Shown here piece after piece: positions 1-16,836 of a stretch of DNA of 64,000 bases. Position 1 is the stretch's first letter; each line of letters begins with the position of its first letter. The notes under the pieces were generated by a model. It was given only the letters and a program-made list of their open reading frames with translations, did not search any database and had not been told where the DNA came from. The position numbers and the translations under genes were made by a program. Where the stretch lies: positions 91,146,805 to 91,210,804 of the forward strand of contig NC_088775.1 in NCBI RefSeq assembly GCF_954871325.1. Direction: 5' to 3'. This DNA comes from Gordionus sp. m RMFG-2023. Its lineage: Eukaryota > Nematomorpha > Gordioida > Chordodea > Parachordodidae.

Positions 1-4822
<4,822 letters not shown>

Positions 4823-6380
4823 AGATTTTAAATCATGTTCTTTCTTTCTTTTTTGTGCGGACCTGTGTGGCCTCCCAATGCAATATATTTTCTTTTTTAG
4901 AGAACCTCGAATTTCCGTAACCCAACTCGGGTTATTTTTGAATCAGCTGAGAACAATCCCATTTTGTCGATTATCACGTGACTTCTAATATCTACGAATA
5001 CACTTTTTAACCGCCTTATCAAAAATTTACCCCGCGAAAATATTAATAAACATTTATTTTTTTAAAATAAAAAAAATTATATTAGAATAAAATTCTCTCA
5101 TCATTCACTACTTTTCTTCCTGTGAAATATTTGCAATAATATTAAAATTTTTTTATTTGTTTCTTAGAATATTTATTTTATTTCTTCATAATATTTATTA
5201 TTTATTTTTTTTTTTTAGATAATTAAAACATATATTTTTTTTTTGGTTTTAAAACAAGTTATTTTGTTTTTGCCATTTGTCAATCACTGTCAAACTTTAA
5301 AAAAAATTTAGTCTATCATTTTATATTAACCCTGTTTATTCCTATAAACGTTAACTATCAATACCCTATTATTTTTAACAATTACCTCCATTTATAAATT
5401 ACGTCGATTTTATTTTTTTTTAAAATATAAATTCAATTAAAAGTTAGCATAATTTTTATTCACATTTGCTTCTTTTTGTTTAACAACTTTTTCAATGTTG
5501 AAAATCATATTTCTAATGATATTTATTTTATTCTTTTCTTTTTTTTCACAAAATTATGAAATATTTTATATGTAATTAAATGTTATTTCCCTCTTAAAAC
5601 TCGTCCAAAAAGATATAACTATACACTAATCTTAATAGGCACTCTAGAGGAACATGTTGGGATCTAATATAGAAATGGTGAGAGGTTTTGGATCGATTTT
5701 CCTTGGGAATACGCTAACAAATGTGAAAAGTTTTTTAAAAACCTTTAATTCATATTTTTAAACTCCCTATTTATATTTTTGCTCACATCTAAAAATGTGA
5801 TACTTTTGCGTATTCCTCATTCTCTCCTGATCCTTTATAAAAATTTAATTTTTCACGATTACCTTTTCATAGCAATCTTTACTTTTTGTAACTATATAGT
5901 TAATGGTAATGGCGGAAAAAAAATATTATATTTGATTTTTGTCAATCAAACTTTAAATATTTATCGAATTTTAATACTAATATGTATTTATTTTATTAAT
6001 TTTTTAATAGTTTTTTAAAAAAAAATGATATTTTTTTTTTGTAATTTATATTAGTAAAATATTTTTTTGTTTTGTAAAATTTAAAAAGATTTATATTATT
6101 AATGCTAATTTTTTTATCATTATTATTATATATTATTATTATTATATAAGAAAGTAAATTTTTTTCATATTATTAAAGAAAAATTTAATTATTTTATTTG
6201 AATAAAAGCACACACACAAACACATTCACTTTTTTTCAAACTCAAATTCCTCTATTTCTTCCAAACATCCTTATTATAAATATTATAATTTTATTTTTTT
6301 ATATAAATAAAACAAGAAGTGTTAAAATTGATCTCGTCTAGTTTCAATTTTTTTTAAAAAACTTTATTGTCTCCCTATAT
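4823..6380. other. Intergenic, PISD 3' flank
   Basis: AT-rich sequence with long T runs. An AATAAA at about 5044 could serve PISD polyadenylation. I see no gene or recognisable repeat. Confidence 0.6.
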
Positions 6381-7290
6381 ATCGTCGGCTTAGAATTGGA
6401 GTGTTCCATTTGCAGTTTAAAAATCAAATGTAGGTGTTATAGTAATTAGAATATTATTATTTGTATTTGTATTAAGTAGTTGGTTTATATAAAATTTGAA
6501 TAGTTACGGAAAATAGTTTCTCTTTTATATAAAGTTAAATATTAAAATTTGAATAAATTGTTAGTAGTATAAATATAGCGGATAAAAAGATGTAATATTA
6601 AGAAGAAAGAAATTGTTGTAAAATTTTAATTTTGCCTTTTTATTTTTATTTTTTGTTATGATTTATTTAATTACAGTTAATATTATTTAATAAAGTATTA
6701 ATAGATAATTTATTTATTTTTATTCGCTAAATTCTCAACTATAACAGTAAGACAGAGCTATAACTTTGTGCAAAAAATTCAATATTTTTTTTAATGTAGT
6801 TTTTATATTTATTTATATATATGTCGTATGGGGTTTCGGAATCCGTGGGGATTCGGAATCTCTCAATTTTAAATCATTTACTAAGGGCGATTTTTGGATT
6901 TTAAAAATCTGATTTTACAGGAATTGTATTCCAGCATGTGTAGAGTATTTATCCTATAAATTTCAGCCAATTTTAGCGATAGACATTTTAGTATTTTTTA
7001 ATTTATATGAAAAATTCATATAAAAATTAATATAAATTAGAAGTAGTTCTAAAGTTCATGGCAAAATTGTTTGAAATTTACAGTTTGGGTACTCTACCCA
7101 TGCTAGAATACATTTCCGGTTAAATCGAACTTTAAAAATTTTTTAATCGCTCTCGGTAAAGGATTTAAAATCAAGAGATTCCGAATCCCAATACGACATA
7201 TATATTTGGAATAAATAAGTTACTTATCCACTTCTAACTCAAAAATTTTGAAAATGTCGAGCGGACTACTCCAATTCTAGACCGACGATA
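6381..7290. mobile_element. Inverted-repeat element interrupted by a second element
   Basis: ATATCGTCGGCTTAGAATTG at the left and CAATTCTAGACCGACGATAT at the right are inverted copies, giving terminal repeats of about 27 bp. The interior holds a complete foldback element at 6821-7204, so the outer element is the older. A related left arm occurs at about 61870. Confidence 0.6.
6821..7204. mobile_element. Foldback MITE, GTCGTATGGGG family, copy 1
   Basis: The two halves are long inverted repeats: TGTCGTATGGGGTTTCGGA against TCCGAATCCCAATACGACA, and internal ATGTGTAGAGTAT against GGGTACTCTACCCATGC. It sits in a TATATA stretch, compatible with TA target duplication. A second copy is at 16150-16560. 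Confidence 0.7.
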
Positions 7291-7700
7291 TGTCAGCGTC
7301 AACGTATTATTTTTACGACTTTTGAAATCATTTTTTTGAGCGCGTTATTTTTTTTTTAAATTAAAGTTAAAAATCTGATTTTAAACGGAAATATAATTCC
7401 ATCGTATTTGGAATAAACTTTCTTATGAATTGTAGACAATTTTGCTGTTCCTTTGAGTCATTTAAATAATATATATATATATATATATATGAAATATGTG
7501 GAAAAATTTAATATAAATTTATATTAAGTTTATAAATTCTTGGGAAAATTGTCTTAATTCCACAGGGTTGGTATTCCAAACATTACGGCATACATTTCCG
7601 GTAATATCAGATTTCGAAATTTTAAAAAACGCGCTCGAAAAATGATTCAAAGTTGAAAAATATAACACTTTGCCGGAAAAACAGACTCTAACATATATAT
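7288..7700. mobile_element. Foldback MITE, CCGGAAATGTATTCC family
   Basis: The left arm, with AACGGAAATATAATTCCATCG, and the right arm, with GGCATACATTTCCGG, are inverted copies. The outer parts GTCAACGTATTATTT and ATAACACTTTGCCGG pair imperfectly. There is an (AT)n run in the centre. Confidence 0.6.
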
Positions 7701-8444
7701 TGTTTCAAATCGTTGTATTAAAGCCGTCTTGAATTGAGCTGGAATCAAAAACGGCATGACCCGATTTCACGCCGGAAAACCATCACGTAAGCCTAGTTCA
7801 ATCCTTGAGGTATTTTAAATAATTAATTCGTACCTAGGCTTTATGGTCGATTTTTTTTTATAGCAAAAGATTGATTGTATTATCTCTCATTTCTCAACAC
7901 TAATGTAATGCTGATATAAGGAGGTCCGTGAAGTTGGCAGAACGATTTGAGGTGAAATTAACAAAAGTTATGCCATTATTTAAAGTCTTAATTGTACCTA
8001 TTTGCACTTCTATCCGGACATCTACAGAATGAACCGCTCGTGAGTTATGAGTAAAATAAGAAAGTTTTGGCACTTTGCCAAAACCGAAAAAAAAGAAAGA
8101 ACATGTGTTCTGAAACTTGGCAATAAAGTAGTATTCAATTCGCGCTCTAATATTCTCAAAACCGGATATCCGTATCACTAACCGTAACCGAGTTATACCT
8201 CTTTAAAAAGCGTGAAGTTGGCAAGATACAACACAAGGAGAAAAATAATCCCCCTGAGAATTACATTGTTAATACGTATCTTCTTCCGAGAAAACCTACG
8301 AATAAACTACTGTCGAGGCAATATAACTTATATCTTTCGTTACATCCTATATAATGTAAAACAAAATTTATTTAGCGCTTAAAATTTGAATTAATCTTTT
8401 TTTTAATCTTAAATCTAGAAACAATATTAAAATGATATCTAAGG
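7701..8444. other. Unassigned sequence
   Basis: A 92-codon minus-strand frame at 7900-8178 has no recognisable domain and no paralog in the window. I do not call it a gene. Confidence 0.4.
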
Positions 8445-8741
8445 TAGTGATCTGCATCGGGCCTAAATGTTTCAAGCCCGGCCCGGCCCGAATTTATTTA
8501 AATATAGAAATCAATTCTTATAATTTACTCAAAATAAACGATACATGTTATTTGGCGTGTGCTTTCTATAAATAAAATCGCATATTTTTATTTCACATAA
8601 AAAATTATACAACATAAAAATTGATAAATTTAAGATATATTTTAAAACCCGGCCCGAATTTTCTTAAAAAATATTTGGTCCTACCCGACCGGAAGCCCGT
8701 TCGGGCCGGATATGGGCCGGGCCCATTTTTGCAGATCTCTA
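8445..8741. mobile_element. GGCCC-rich hAT MITE, intact copy
   Basis: Termini TAGTGATCTGC and GCAGATCTCTA are inverted copies. The flanks carry an exact 8-bp target duplication, ATCTAAGG (8437-8444 and 8742-8749). The TAGNG start and 8-bp duplication are hAT hallmarks. At 297 bp it has no coding capacity and must be mobilised in trans. Confidence 0.88.
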
Positions 8742-8756
8742 ATCTAAGGGAGTTTA

Positions 8757-9465
8757 TTATATATGATAGCGTCAATGTGCCATTATTTTTTTTTTTAAAC
8801 TTTAAAATAATTTTTTGAGCGTATTTTTTTTTAAAAAAAAATTTAAAAATCTGATTTTACCGGAAGTGTATTCCCATCATGTTTGGACTACCTACCCTAC
8901 ATATAAATTTCAGACAATTTTTCCATGAAACTTAATTGTAATTTGTATTAAATTTTCCATGTATATATTTTATTTCTGTAAATTATAAACTACTCAATGA
9001 CATATACAATACCTAGACTGACGATTCATTCATTATAAAGTGTAACATCAATGCGAATCAGCTGGAGACGCCATCTTGGTTACACTAATCATTTTTTAAA
9101 ATTTTGAACGAGAGCTTAATTATTTCCTATATCTGACGCAAACTTTATAAAAGAATTACCGGATCATCGAGATGAAAAGGAAGCAAGTTATCAATTTAAT
9201 AGTAGTTTTTAAACATGAGAATAATTTACCATAGTGTGGTACCAAAATGGCAGGTCCAGCTAATTTGCTTGTAACGACACTTAAAAATGCATTTAAATGA
9301 ATGAATGAATCGTCCGTCTAGGTATTATATTTAGCATTGAAATGACTCATGGGTTTAACAGCAAAATTGTCTACGATTCAATCCGATATTTAAATTTTTT
9401 AAAAAACGCGCCAAAAAATGATTTAAAAGTGGTAAAAATAATAATACATTGCCGGAAAAAAAACA
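8757..9465. mobile_element. Foldback MITE split by another MITE
   Basis: The left part (AGCGTCAATGTGCC, then CTGATTTTACCGGAAGTG) and right part (AAAACGCGCC, then ATTGCCGG) match the family at 7288-7700. The middle is occupied by the element at 8995-9339. Confidence 0.6.
8995..9339. mobile_element. CAATGACATATA hAT MITE, copy 1
   Basis: The left terminus CAATGACATATACAATACC and right terminus GGTATTATATTTAGCATTG are inverted. Flanking octamers AAACTACT and AAATGACT agree at six of eight positions, read as a decayed target duplication. It is inserted in an older foldback element. Confidence 0.75.
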
Positions 9466-9845
9466 AATGTATAAAAATAAAAAAAATTAGTTACGCGAAT
9501 GTATGAAATTTGAATTATAATACTATTTAATGACCAAATATATGATTAAAAAAATATTTTGTTATATAACACATAACAATAATCGTTTCTTGATTTTAAA
9601 ATATTAACACGGAAAAAATAGACGTTAACGCTAACGTATTATAAAAAAAAGCATAATTAGGATTAACTAGAGGTATATGAAATTATTCTTTAAATTAACA
9701 ATCAATCAAAAACTTCACTCATGCAAAATAATACAGTAAAAGAAAATAAGATTATAATTACATGTTTTTTTTAAAAAAAAAAATTATTTATTTAAAAATC
9801 AAAAAAAAAAGGTTTGATTTAAATCATCAAAAGAAAGAAGCTATT

Positions 9846-10046
9846 ATAAATTGATAACTTGCTTGCTTCCTTATTATCTCGATGATCCGGTAATTCTTTA
9901 ATAAAGTTGCATCAGATATATGAATAAATTAGGCTCTAGGTTTAAAATTTTAATAATGATTAGTGTAACCAAGATGGCGTCTCCTGCTGATTGATGTACA
10001 CTTTTTAATGAATGAATCGTTAGTCTTGGTATTATATATGTCATTG
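9846..10046. mobile_element. CAATGACATATA hAT MITE, truncated inverted copy
   Basis: Reads as the reverse complement of the interior of the 52205-52538 element and ends in GGTATTATATATGTCATTG. The other terminus is missing. Confidence 0.7.
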
Positions 10047-10254
10047 ATAAATATACTTAAAAATTAGACCATATGTTGTATTACTTCGTCCCCAATGAGT
10101 GCTAACTGTCAATGCAGGATTAATACAAAATTACTGTCAATATATATAAAAAAAATGGCTTCTTTAAATTTCGTTAATCCCCATTTTTTTAGAAGAATTT
10201 AAATTTTCGATGCGTCTATTCGAAATAATGTTTTTTTTATTCGATATTCATGGC

Positions 10255-10415
10255 GGGATCGGATCCGACACTATTTAACAGCTGATCGATTTTTTATTTA
10301 AAAAAAAATCTATATGAGTGATCAATCGATCTCACTATAAGATTTTAAAAAAATCGTTCACCTGTTTAATCGTGTTGGATTGGATCACGCTAATCCAGTC
10401 CTAAGTGTCTATCAA
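10255..10415. mobile_element. Degenerate TAGTGACG-type foldback element
   Basis: CACTATTTAACAGCTGATCG on the left and TTCACCTGTTTAATCGTGTT on the right resemble the inverted arms of the elements at 45591-45945, with the same AAAATCT and GAGTGATCAAT interior. Termini are not clean. Confidence 0.4.
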
Positions 10416-10535
10416 TCATGTGAGTTTTATTTGGTTACAGATGGTGAGTTAACCATTTTTTTGTCTAAAAAAAGTGTATTTTTAAAATAGAAATCTACAC
10501 ACTACGCCTTGAAATGATTGAACTTATTTATTTTC

Positions 10536-11930
10536 CTAAAATATATTCTTTATTTTATGTAACAATGCGCGTACATACTGATTATATTTTGCTAGAATTC
10601 TTTGGTCCGTAATCAGCGTTACGCAAAAAATGAACGATATGTATATACTATCTAGAATTTCCAAGTATTCTTCAACACGATACAAGGAATCTAAAGCCTC
10701 TTCGGGATTAAGGTACATAGAAGAACCACAGTTGTTCCTGTCATAGGGTAATGAGCTCGTGTTGGAACCAATCGTCGCACTACTATTTGACAGAATATGA
10801 TTGGCATAATAGATGCCGCATTCGTAATAACTCCGATTTCCCCTCATTTTCTTCGTATCAACTGGATTCATGATTATTTTATTGTTGGCAAAATCATTCC
10901 TATAGGTTTGTTGGATGACGTCAATATTTCTAAAAACCAGGTAATGCCTTAAAAACGTGGTTATGCTTGTCGGCATGTAACATACAAAGAACAAAACGAA
11001 AAAAATGGAAGAAATATTCATCGTAGGTTTACCCCCTTCATTATTGGAATAGCCGGAAGGAGTCATTCTCTTAGAGTTTGATATTTTATGGATATTTACG
11101 TGTATGTGAGAGTTAGTATTAAGGTCAATCGAATTGAATTTACTTTTCGATAAAATGCTAAGTCTAGATAAGCTATACGTGTCCTTTATTTTTTCCCTTT
11201 CGTCATTACCACATCCGGGTCTTGGAAACACTGCCCGCTTCCTCTTTAAAAACCGCGCGAGAGAAAGCGTTATACGGATGGCCAAGTATAACATTATCGA
11301 CGCTGGCATGACGGAAAATAAAATCTCGTTTAGGATATCTACTATAACCCGCCTCGTATTTCGAGAAAGCGGCGAAGGCACGTCTCTATAGAAAACGCTA
11401 CGATTTATGGATGGTTCGTGACATTCGGTGATAGAGTACCAGAAATCGCCTCCGAAGGAAAACAGCGATGACGAGATTAGGAATACGTAGGGCAAAATCT
11501 TCAGCAAGCGTTTTTTACCTTGGTAAGACCTATACTTCATTGGCCAATGAATAGATATGTACCTATCCAATAGCAGCATGCACAGGGTTAGTCCAGAAGC
11601 TTGAGTGAAAGTCCAGAATAAGGCCCAATTATAACGGTTAATATAAATGGCCCAATCTTTCGAAATGGAAAATGCGCGTTTGAATACGTACCGGAAATTT
11701 TCCGCGGTTTTCAAGAGGTCGAAGACGCACGCCAACGCGTTGAATATCAACAAATGGCGGAGATAATGATCGTGCAACGATCTGCTGTTGATGCCCCCCA
11801 TGATATATATGACGATCGAATTTCCCGCCAGACCAAATAACAAAATTAGCGCGTTCGCTACGTAACTAGCGATTAATACGATAGAGGGCGTTTTGTGAGA
11901 TCCTTTGGAACAATTTTCTATAGCCCTCAT
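10536..11930 (-). CDS. Rhodopsin-like 7TM receptor, divergent member (464 aa)
   Basis: Predicted plasma-membrane G-protein-coupled receptor; ligand unknown. Single open frame with ATG at 11930; the start fits because paralogs share M-x-x-I-x-NCS. Segments: TM1 about 16-44 with GN at 36-37; TM2 with D71; TM3 ending in DRY at 122-124; TM4 142-160; ECL2 with C170 and sequon N176; TM5 with P209; ICL3 of about 78 residues; TM6 with CYMP at 317-320; ECL3 of about 95 residues with sequons N365, N382 and N390; TM7 about 424-441 followed by a basic amphipathic tail. No NPxxY is present, and the TM3 position 25 before the DRY Arg is Asn rather than Cys. TM5 and the DRY region recall peptide receptors of the FMRFamide type, but that is only a resemblance. 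It is the least similar of the five. Confidence 0.85.
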   Translation of the reverse strand: MRAIENCSKGSHKTPSIVLIASYVANALILLFGLAGNSIVIYIMGGINSRSLHDHYLRHLLIFNALACVFDLLKTAENFRYVFKRAFSISKDWAIYINRYNWALFWTFTQASGLTLCMLLLDRYISIHWPMKYRSYQGKKRLLKILPYVFLISSSLFSFGGDFWYSITECHEPSINRSVFYRDVPSPLSRNTRRVIVDILNEILFSVMPASIMLYLAIRITLSLARFLKRKRAVFPRPGCGNDEREKIKDTYSLSRLSILSKSKFNSIDLNTNSHIHVNIHKISNSKRMTPSGYSNNEGGKPTMNISSIFFVLFFVCYMPTSITTFLRHYLVFRNIDVIQQTYRNDFANNKIIMNPVDTKKMRGNRSYYECGIYYANHILSNSSATIGSNTSSLPYDRNNCGSSMYLNPEEALDSLYRVEEYLEILDSIYISFIFCVTLITDQRILAKYNQYVRALLHKIKNIF

Positions 11931-13190
11931 TTAAAAAAAAATGAACGCACTTTCGAGAATTATATTATATATATTTTACTAACAATAATTTATAAACAGA
12001 TATTTAATTATTCCTAAATCCCCAAATTTTGTAAAAAAATATAAATAAATTAAATTATTATATATTATAAGCCTTTTTTGTAAGGATTCTCGTTTGAAAA
12101 AATCTAATTATGGAAAATTAATTATAAATTTTATTTATATAAATATTTCGATTATTCATTATTAACGTATTTATATACCAAAAAAAAACATTTAAATGAT
12201 TTTTAATTATTATACATTTACAAATTTTTATTTCAATTTTGAAAGCCCAAATTTATATATATATATATAAAGATAAATAAGTTACTTTTAATTTTGGAAT
12301 AGGTTTATAAATATTTAATACAAATAAAACCGATTTCTACCCCTTAACCCTCGAATGTGCTCAATAATTTTTAGTTTTAGGAATATCTCAGCAGGTGCTA
12401 GAAAGTATCGAACAAATTTTTAATTTTAAATTTAATCTTATCTAGCCCCTTAAATGCTTTTAAGAAACTTTTCAGCTCCTTTCCTGGGCTAACATCCCAA
12501 GTTTTATTATTTTTTTTCTCATAAGATCCACTGATATCTTCAAATTTACCGATTAAACAAAATAAATAAGATGATTAAGCGTTCCAATGGCCTCTCATAG
12601 CTTCAAGCTGCACTATCCACATCCAACGAAGATCGTAATTTGGTCCCTGATCCCATTATCAGTTTGCTATCTTATCTAAGCTGGAGAAGGCTACTCATCT
12701 CCAGAACCATTTGCCAGATTTTCCTTTTATGGTTCAACACAAATGCATTTGGCACTTCCTTTTCCCACATTAACCAAACTGGAAGACGTGCGATTGTCCA
12801 TGATTGCAGATATCTATAATTACCTTCATACACTTCTTCAATCTGTCGACCATTCTTCCTGAACAATACGACAACAAACAAGCATATTGGGGTCGACATT
12901 GCCATCCAATCCATCCGAAGTATCGGACAAGCTCCCCAGAAACACATTCTATGTAACTCTCTTAGAAAGCGTGATTTAAAGTCCTGACGGAATACCATTT
13001 ACAATGAAACTCATAGGAACTAAGAGTATCCCTAATCCTAAAGGGTGGGAGATATATCCTCACAAGAATTTTTACCCATGAAGATTCTTATATTTTTATG
13101 AAACGACAGTTTTTATTGTTAATTCATTCATATACAAGTAAAGTTTTTTTAAAGATTATCATACGTTATCGTGGTAGAATTTGTATCTAT
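11931..13190. other. Intergenic; one unidentified frame
   Basis: Mostly AT-rich. At 12672-12998 (-) there is a 108-codon frame of nearer-normal composition (Trp- and Arg-rich, VVVLFRKNGRQIEEVYEG inside). I cannot assign it to a family, and the opposite strand is also partly open. It may be a relic of a gene or transposon. Confidence 0.4.
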
Positions 13191-13760
13191 TTACAGATAC
13201 ATTTATGAAATTGTATTGGTTATAGATACATTTTAAACGATGCGTCTATAAAAGCATAGCTCTGAAGCAGCGAAGAATTATTATCCAAAACATTTAAGAT
13301 TTACCTTAAAAAAAATTATTTTAGGTTTTTGAAGACCTTACGGTTTAAACTTAAAAAGGTTCGTTTAAACGGAAATACTAAAATATTATCCCAGTAATGT
13401 TGCGCTACTTTAATGACAGGTTTTTAAAAATTCTAACCTTTTATTATCAAATGAAAACAGTATTTTGTGCCCTTAACGCTGGTACGAATTTCGGAAAAAG
13501 GATAAGTGCAATGAATCGGATCATTCATTTTTTTTTAAATAAATAAATAAGCCCTATTGGTTGCCTGTTGTAATACGATTCACGGCGCATGACGAAAGAG
13601 GCACTCTACATTTGCTATATAAAATAGTATGAGACGTAACCCCGAATTTGGCAGACTTAAAGGAAAATTTGTGGATTCTCAAGATGGCGACTTTGATCCA
13701 ACAAGATGGCGATCATCGCTCTCGAAAGACTTTAATAAAAATAAATTTTTTTAAGGTAAA
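13190..13760. other. Intergenic, no gene seen
   Basis: Contains two TATCTATTTACAGATAC-like palindromic strings near 13190-13235, related to the TATCTAGATACAGATAC repeats elsewhere in the window, and otherwise unassigned sequence. Confidence 0.4.
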
Positions 13761-13777
13761 GAGTTTATTTATTCAAT

Positions 13778-13940
13778 TATTGGTTATTTGATGATATTTA
13801 ATATTTTATTGGTTATTTGATGATTTATTTAATATTTTATTGGTTATTTGATGATTTATTTAATATTTTATTGGTTATTTGATGATTTTTTAAATATTTT
13901 ATTGGTTATTTGATGATTTATTTAATATTTTATTGGTTGC
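13778..13940. repeat. Tandem repeat, about 30-bp unit
   Basis: Five to six near-identical copies of a unit containing TATTGGTTATTTGATGA, each separated by TTTATTTAATATT. Confidence 0.9.
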
Positions 13941-14628
13941 GTTTGGAAACAAAAAAATGACAACCGTTGTATTAAATTTTTAATTAAAATAAAGCCATAT
14001 CCGATATTAATCAGTTTCTATGAAAATTTTTTTTTTAGGTAACATCCATAATTTTTCATTTCCGAAAATTTTTTTTAAAATAAATAATCGGTTAATAATT
14101 GGAAATGCTATTTGCGATAGTCGTTTACAAAAAATAACTTTTTACAAGTTCGGTCCTGCAAAATATAAAATGCATTATTTAAAACTAAAATATTATTATT
14201 AAAGATAATACCAGTGTGAAAAATGTAAGTATAAAATTTAAAAATGATAATACTAATATGCAAGAAATATATCTCTAGCTCTATTTGCGATTCAGTTCAA
14301 TGCTAGGTATCCAAAAAATTGATTTTTTTGGTCGACTTGTCTTGAAAATTTTAACTCAAAGGGCATGGCATTGTTGTCAGAACTCAGGTCTTATACCATA
14401 ACCGAAAGATATGGAGTTAGGATCTCAAAATTAATTAGATGTGCATAGGATCGGCTTCGGTTTCTTTCTAGGTTTTTTTTTGTGACATCAAAAAATTTAG
14501 GCAATGCAGTGAACAAGCAGGAAAGTGCATCAAAGTTTGCTAAAACAGCTGTCTATTTTGTTGTCGATTAGATAAATATATTTTTGGATTTTCGCTTTTT
14601 TTCCCGCTATACCCTAATGGATCATAAT

Positions 14629-14965
14629 TAGTAATCTGCATCGGACCTAATTTTTCAAGCCTGGCCCGAACCCGAAATTTTACCAGCCCGGCCAGACTCG
14701 AATTTATTTAACTAGGAAAATTAATATTTTTATAATTACTTAAAATAAATGACATGTGTTATATAGCGTGTTAGTTTCAATAAATTAAATCAAAATTTTC
14801 TATTTTACATAAAAAATTCAATGTAAAAATTGATAAATTTAAGATATATTTAATAAAATTTCCAAGGTCCGACCGGACCCGGCCCGCTATTTTTTAAAAA
14901 ATATTAGGCCCGGCCCGAACCCGTAAATAGAATTAGGCTTCGGGGCCTAACTTTGCAGATCTCTA
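14629..14965. mobile_element. GGCCC-rich hAT MITE
   Basis: Termini are TAGTAATCTGC and GCAGATCTCTA. Flanking octamers ATCATAAT and ATCGTAAT match at seven of eight positions. It has the same GGCCCG-rich arms and AT-rich core as 8445-8741. Confidence 0.85.
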
Positions 14966-15046
14966 ATCGTAATTATTACTTTATGAAGTGAAAATGTCTA
15001 ATGTCTATTACATGCGAAGTCCCAATACACGTGTTTCCCCATGTTC

Positions 15047-15292
15047 CAGGAAATTAAATGCCAATCAGGCCCGCCAGTTATTAATAAACAGAAGTATCAC
15101 GTGGTTCGAGATGTGAAGGAACATCTGCTTCGAACGATGAATCTTGCACATTATTTTTTAATAATTCTTTCGTGCTTAACAATATTTGTATCAGTTCCAG
15201 TGACGATGGAGTGGATGTTTATCTTTAGAAATCAAACATTACACTCCATCTTTAACAGTTGCAGGGAAGAGATATGCCCAAGCCAAGCCTGA
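15047..15292 (+). CDS. Possible small membrane protein or terminal exon
   Basis: An open frame follows a good-looking acceptor (CCCCATGTTCCAG, exon from about 15048) and ends with tandem stops TGA TAG. It encodes a polar stretch of about 40 residues, one strong hydrophobic segment (YFLIILSCLTIFVSVPVTM), then a short Cys-containing tail with sequon NQT. Composition is less AT-biased than the flanks. An in-frame ATG lies at 15041, just before the acceptor. I recognise no family. It could equally be a chance frame. Confidence 0.3.
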   Translation, partial: QEIKCQSGPPVINKQKYHVVRDVKEHLLRTMNLAHYFLIILSCLTIFVSVPVTMEWMFIFRNQTLHSIFNSCREEICPSQA

Positions 15293-15481
15293 TAGCCAAA
15301 GAGTATCTAAATTCCTTATTTATCAAAGGACGTAAATTTTCAATTTCCAACCGCCATATTTGTTTTTTTTATTAATCAACAAGGTTCTTTTATAATATAC
15401 AAATTAACACGTATTCCTCGGTCACGTGACAGGATTTAAAAAAAATAAATTTATTCGTTCCTTAGAAAGAGTGTCATTGAT

Positions 15482-16132
15482 TTCATTTATTAAAAGAAGA
15501 TAAGCTTATACCTAACATTACCATTTTTGTAACTTCGTATAATATGTATATACAGTATATATATTAATGTTTTTAAAAGTATCTTTTAAAGAAAACGATA
15601 CATTTTTATTACTCAAAAATGTTAAAATGGTTACTCTAACAAAATCAATTTGTAAAGTATGCTACGCTTGAAAAATGTAACTTGTTACATTCATTTATTA
15701 AAGGAAGTTAAGCTTATATCGAACATTACCATTTTGTAACTTCGTATAATATGTATATACAGTATATATATTAGTGTTATTAAAAGTATCTTTTAAGGAA
15801 AGTAAGAAGATACATTTCTTATTACTTAAAAATGTTAAAATAGTTACTCTATCAAAATTAATTTGTAACTGGTTAAGTATGCTACGCTTGAAAAATGTAA
15901 CTTGTTACATTCATTTATTAAAGGAAGTTAAGCATATATCGAATACTACCATTTTGTAACTTCTTAAAATATGGATTTACAAAATATGTATATATTAGTG
16001 TTGTTAAAAGTATCTTTTAAAGAAGGTAAAACGATACATTTTTATTACTCAAAAATGTTAAAATAGTTACTCTAACAAGATCAATTTGTAACTAGTTTAG
16101 TATGCTACGCTTGAAAAATGAAACTTGTTACA
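15482..16132. repeat. Three tandem copies of a 210-220-bp unit
   Basis: Units at about 15482-15690, 15691-15910 and 15911-16132 each run from TCATTTATTAAA through AACATTACCATTTT and AAAGTATCTTTTAA to ACGCTTGAAAAATG and AACTTGTTACAT. Reverse-complement relatives of the unit end lie near 23520 (with orientation reversed) and 30975-31050, in the 3' flanks of receptor genes. Confidence 0.85.
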
Positions 16133-16149
16133 TTGGAAGTCAATTTATA

Positions 16150-16560
16150 AATATATATATGTCTATGGGGATTCAGAAATCCGTGGGAATTCGGAATCTC
16201 TCAATTTTAATTCATTTACCAAGAGCGATTTGTTAAATCTTAAAGATTTAACCGGAAATGTATTATAGCACGTGTAGAGTATTTACCCTACAAAATTCAG
16301 CCAATTTCGCCGTGAAATTTAGAACTACTCCTAATTTATATTAATTTTGTATATGGATTTTTCATACAAATTTTTTTAAAAAAATACCAAAATGTCTATG
16401 GCGGAAATTGGCTGGAATTTATGGGGCAAATACTCTACACATGCTAGAAGAATGCATTTCCGGTTAGATCGGATTTTAAATTTTTTTTTAAAAAGCGCCC
16501 TCTGAAATTGATTTTAAAAAATTGAGAGATTCCGAATCCCCATACGACACACATATATAT
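16150..16560. mobile_element. Foldback MITE, GTCGTATGGGG family, copy 2
   Basis: GTCTATGGGGATTCAGAAATC at the left pairs with GATTCCGAATCCCCATACGAC at the right. The interior matches 6821-7204. It is flanked by TATATA. Confidence 0.7.
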
Positions 16561-16636
16561 AATTCTCTTATTTAACGGCCTTATTTTCTAATATTACAAA
16601 AAAATAAAGAAAATACAATGATAATAATTAGAGTGA

Positions 16637-16680
<44 letters not shown>

Positions 16681-16682
16681 AA
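16637..16682. repeat. (GAAA)n microsatellite
   Basis: About eleven GAAA units. Confidence 0.95.
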
Positions 16683-16836
16683 CGATTCGATTTACCGGAT
16701 TTTAAATATAAAGTCAAAAAAAATACAATATGTAAAAAAGCTTAGAAATTTTGTTATTAGATGCCCGAACCGGTGGGCTATCTATGAGTAAAATCTTCAG
16801 GCGTACGCAATGCTTTCAGGCTTAAAAAGTGGGTTT

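Noticed and set aside
7900-8178. 92-codon minus frame
   Set aside because: No motif, no paralog, no splice context, and surrounded by repeats.
11134-11391. Plus-strand frame opposite the first receptor
   Set aside because: Antisense shadow of a conserved receptor gene; similar shadows oppose the other receptors (for example 18546-18875 and 30208-30498).
15530-15770. loxP-like string TAACTTCGTATAATATGTAT
   Set aside because: One arm resembles loxP, but the second inverted arm is missing; it repeats only because the 210-220-bp unit repeats.
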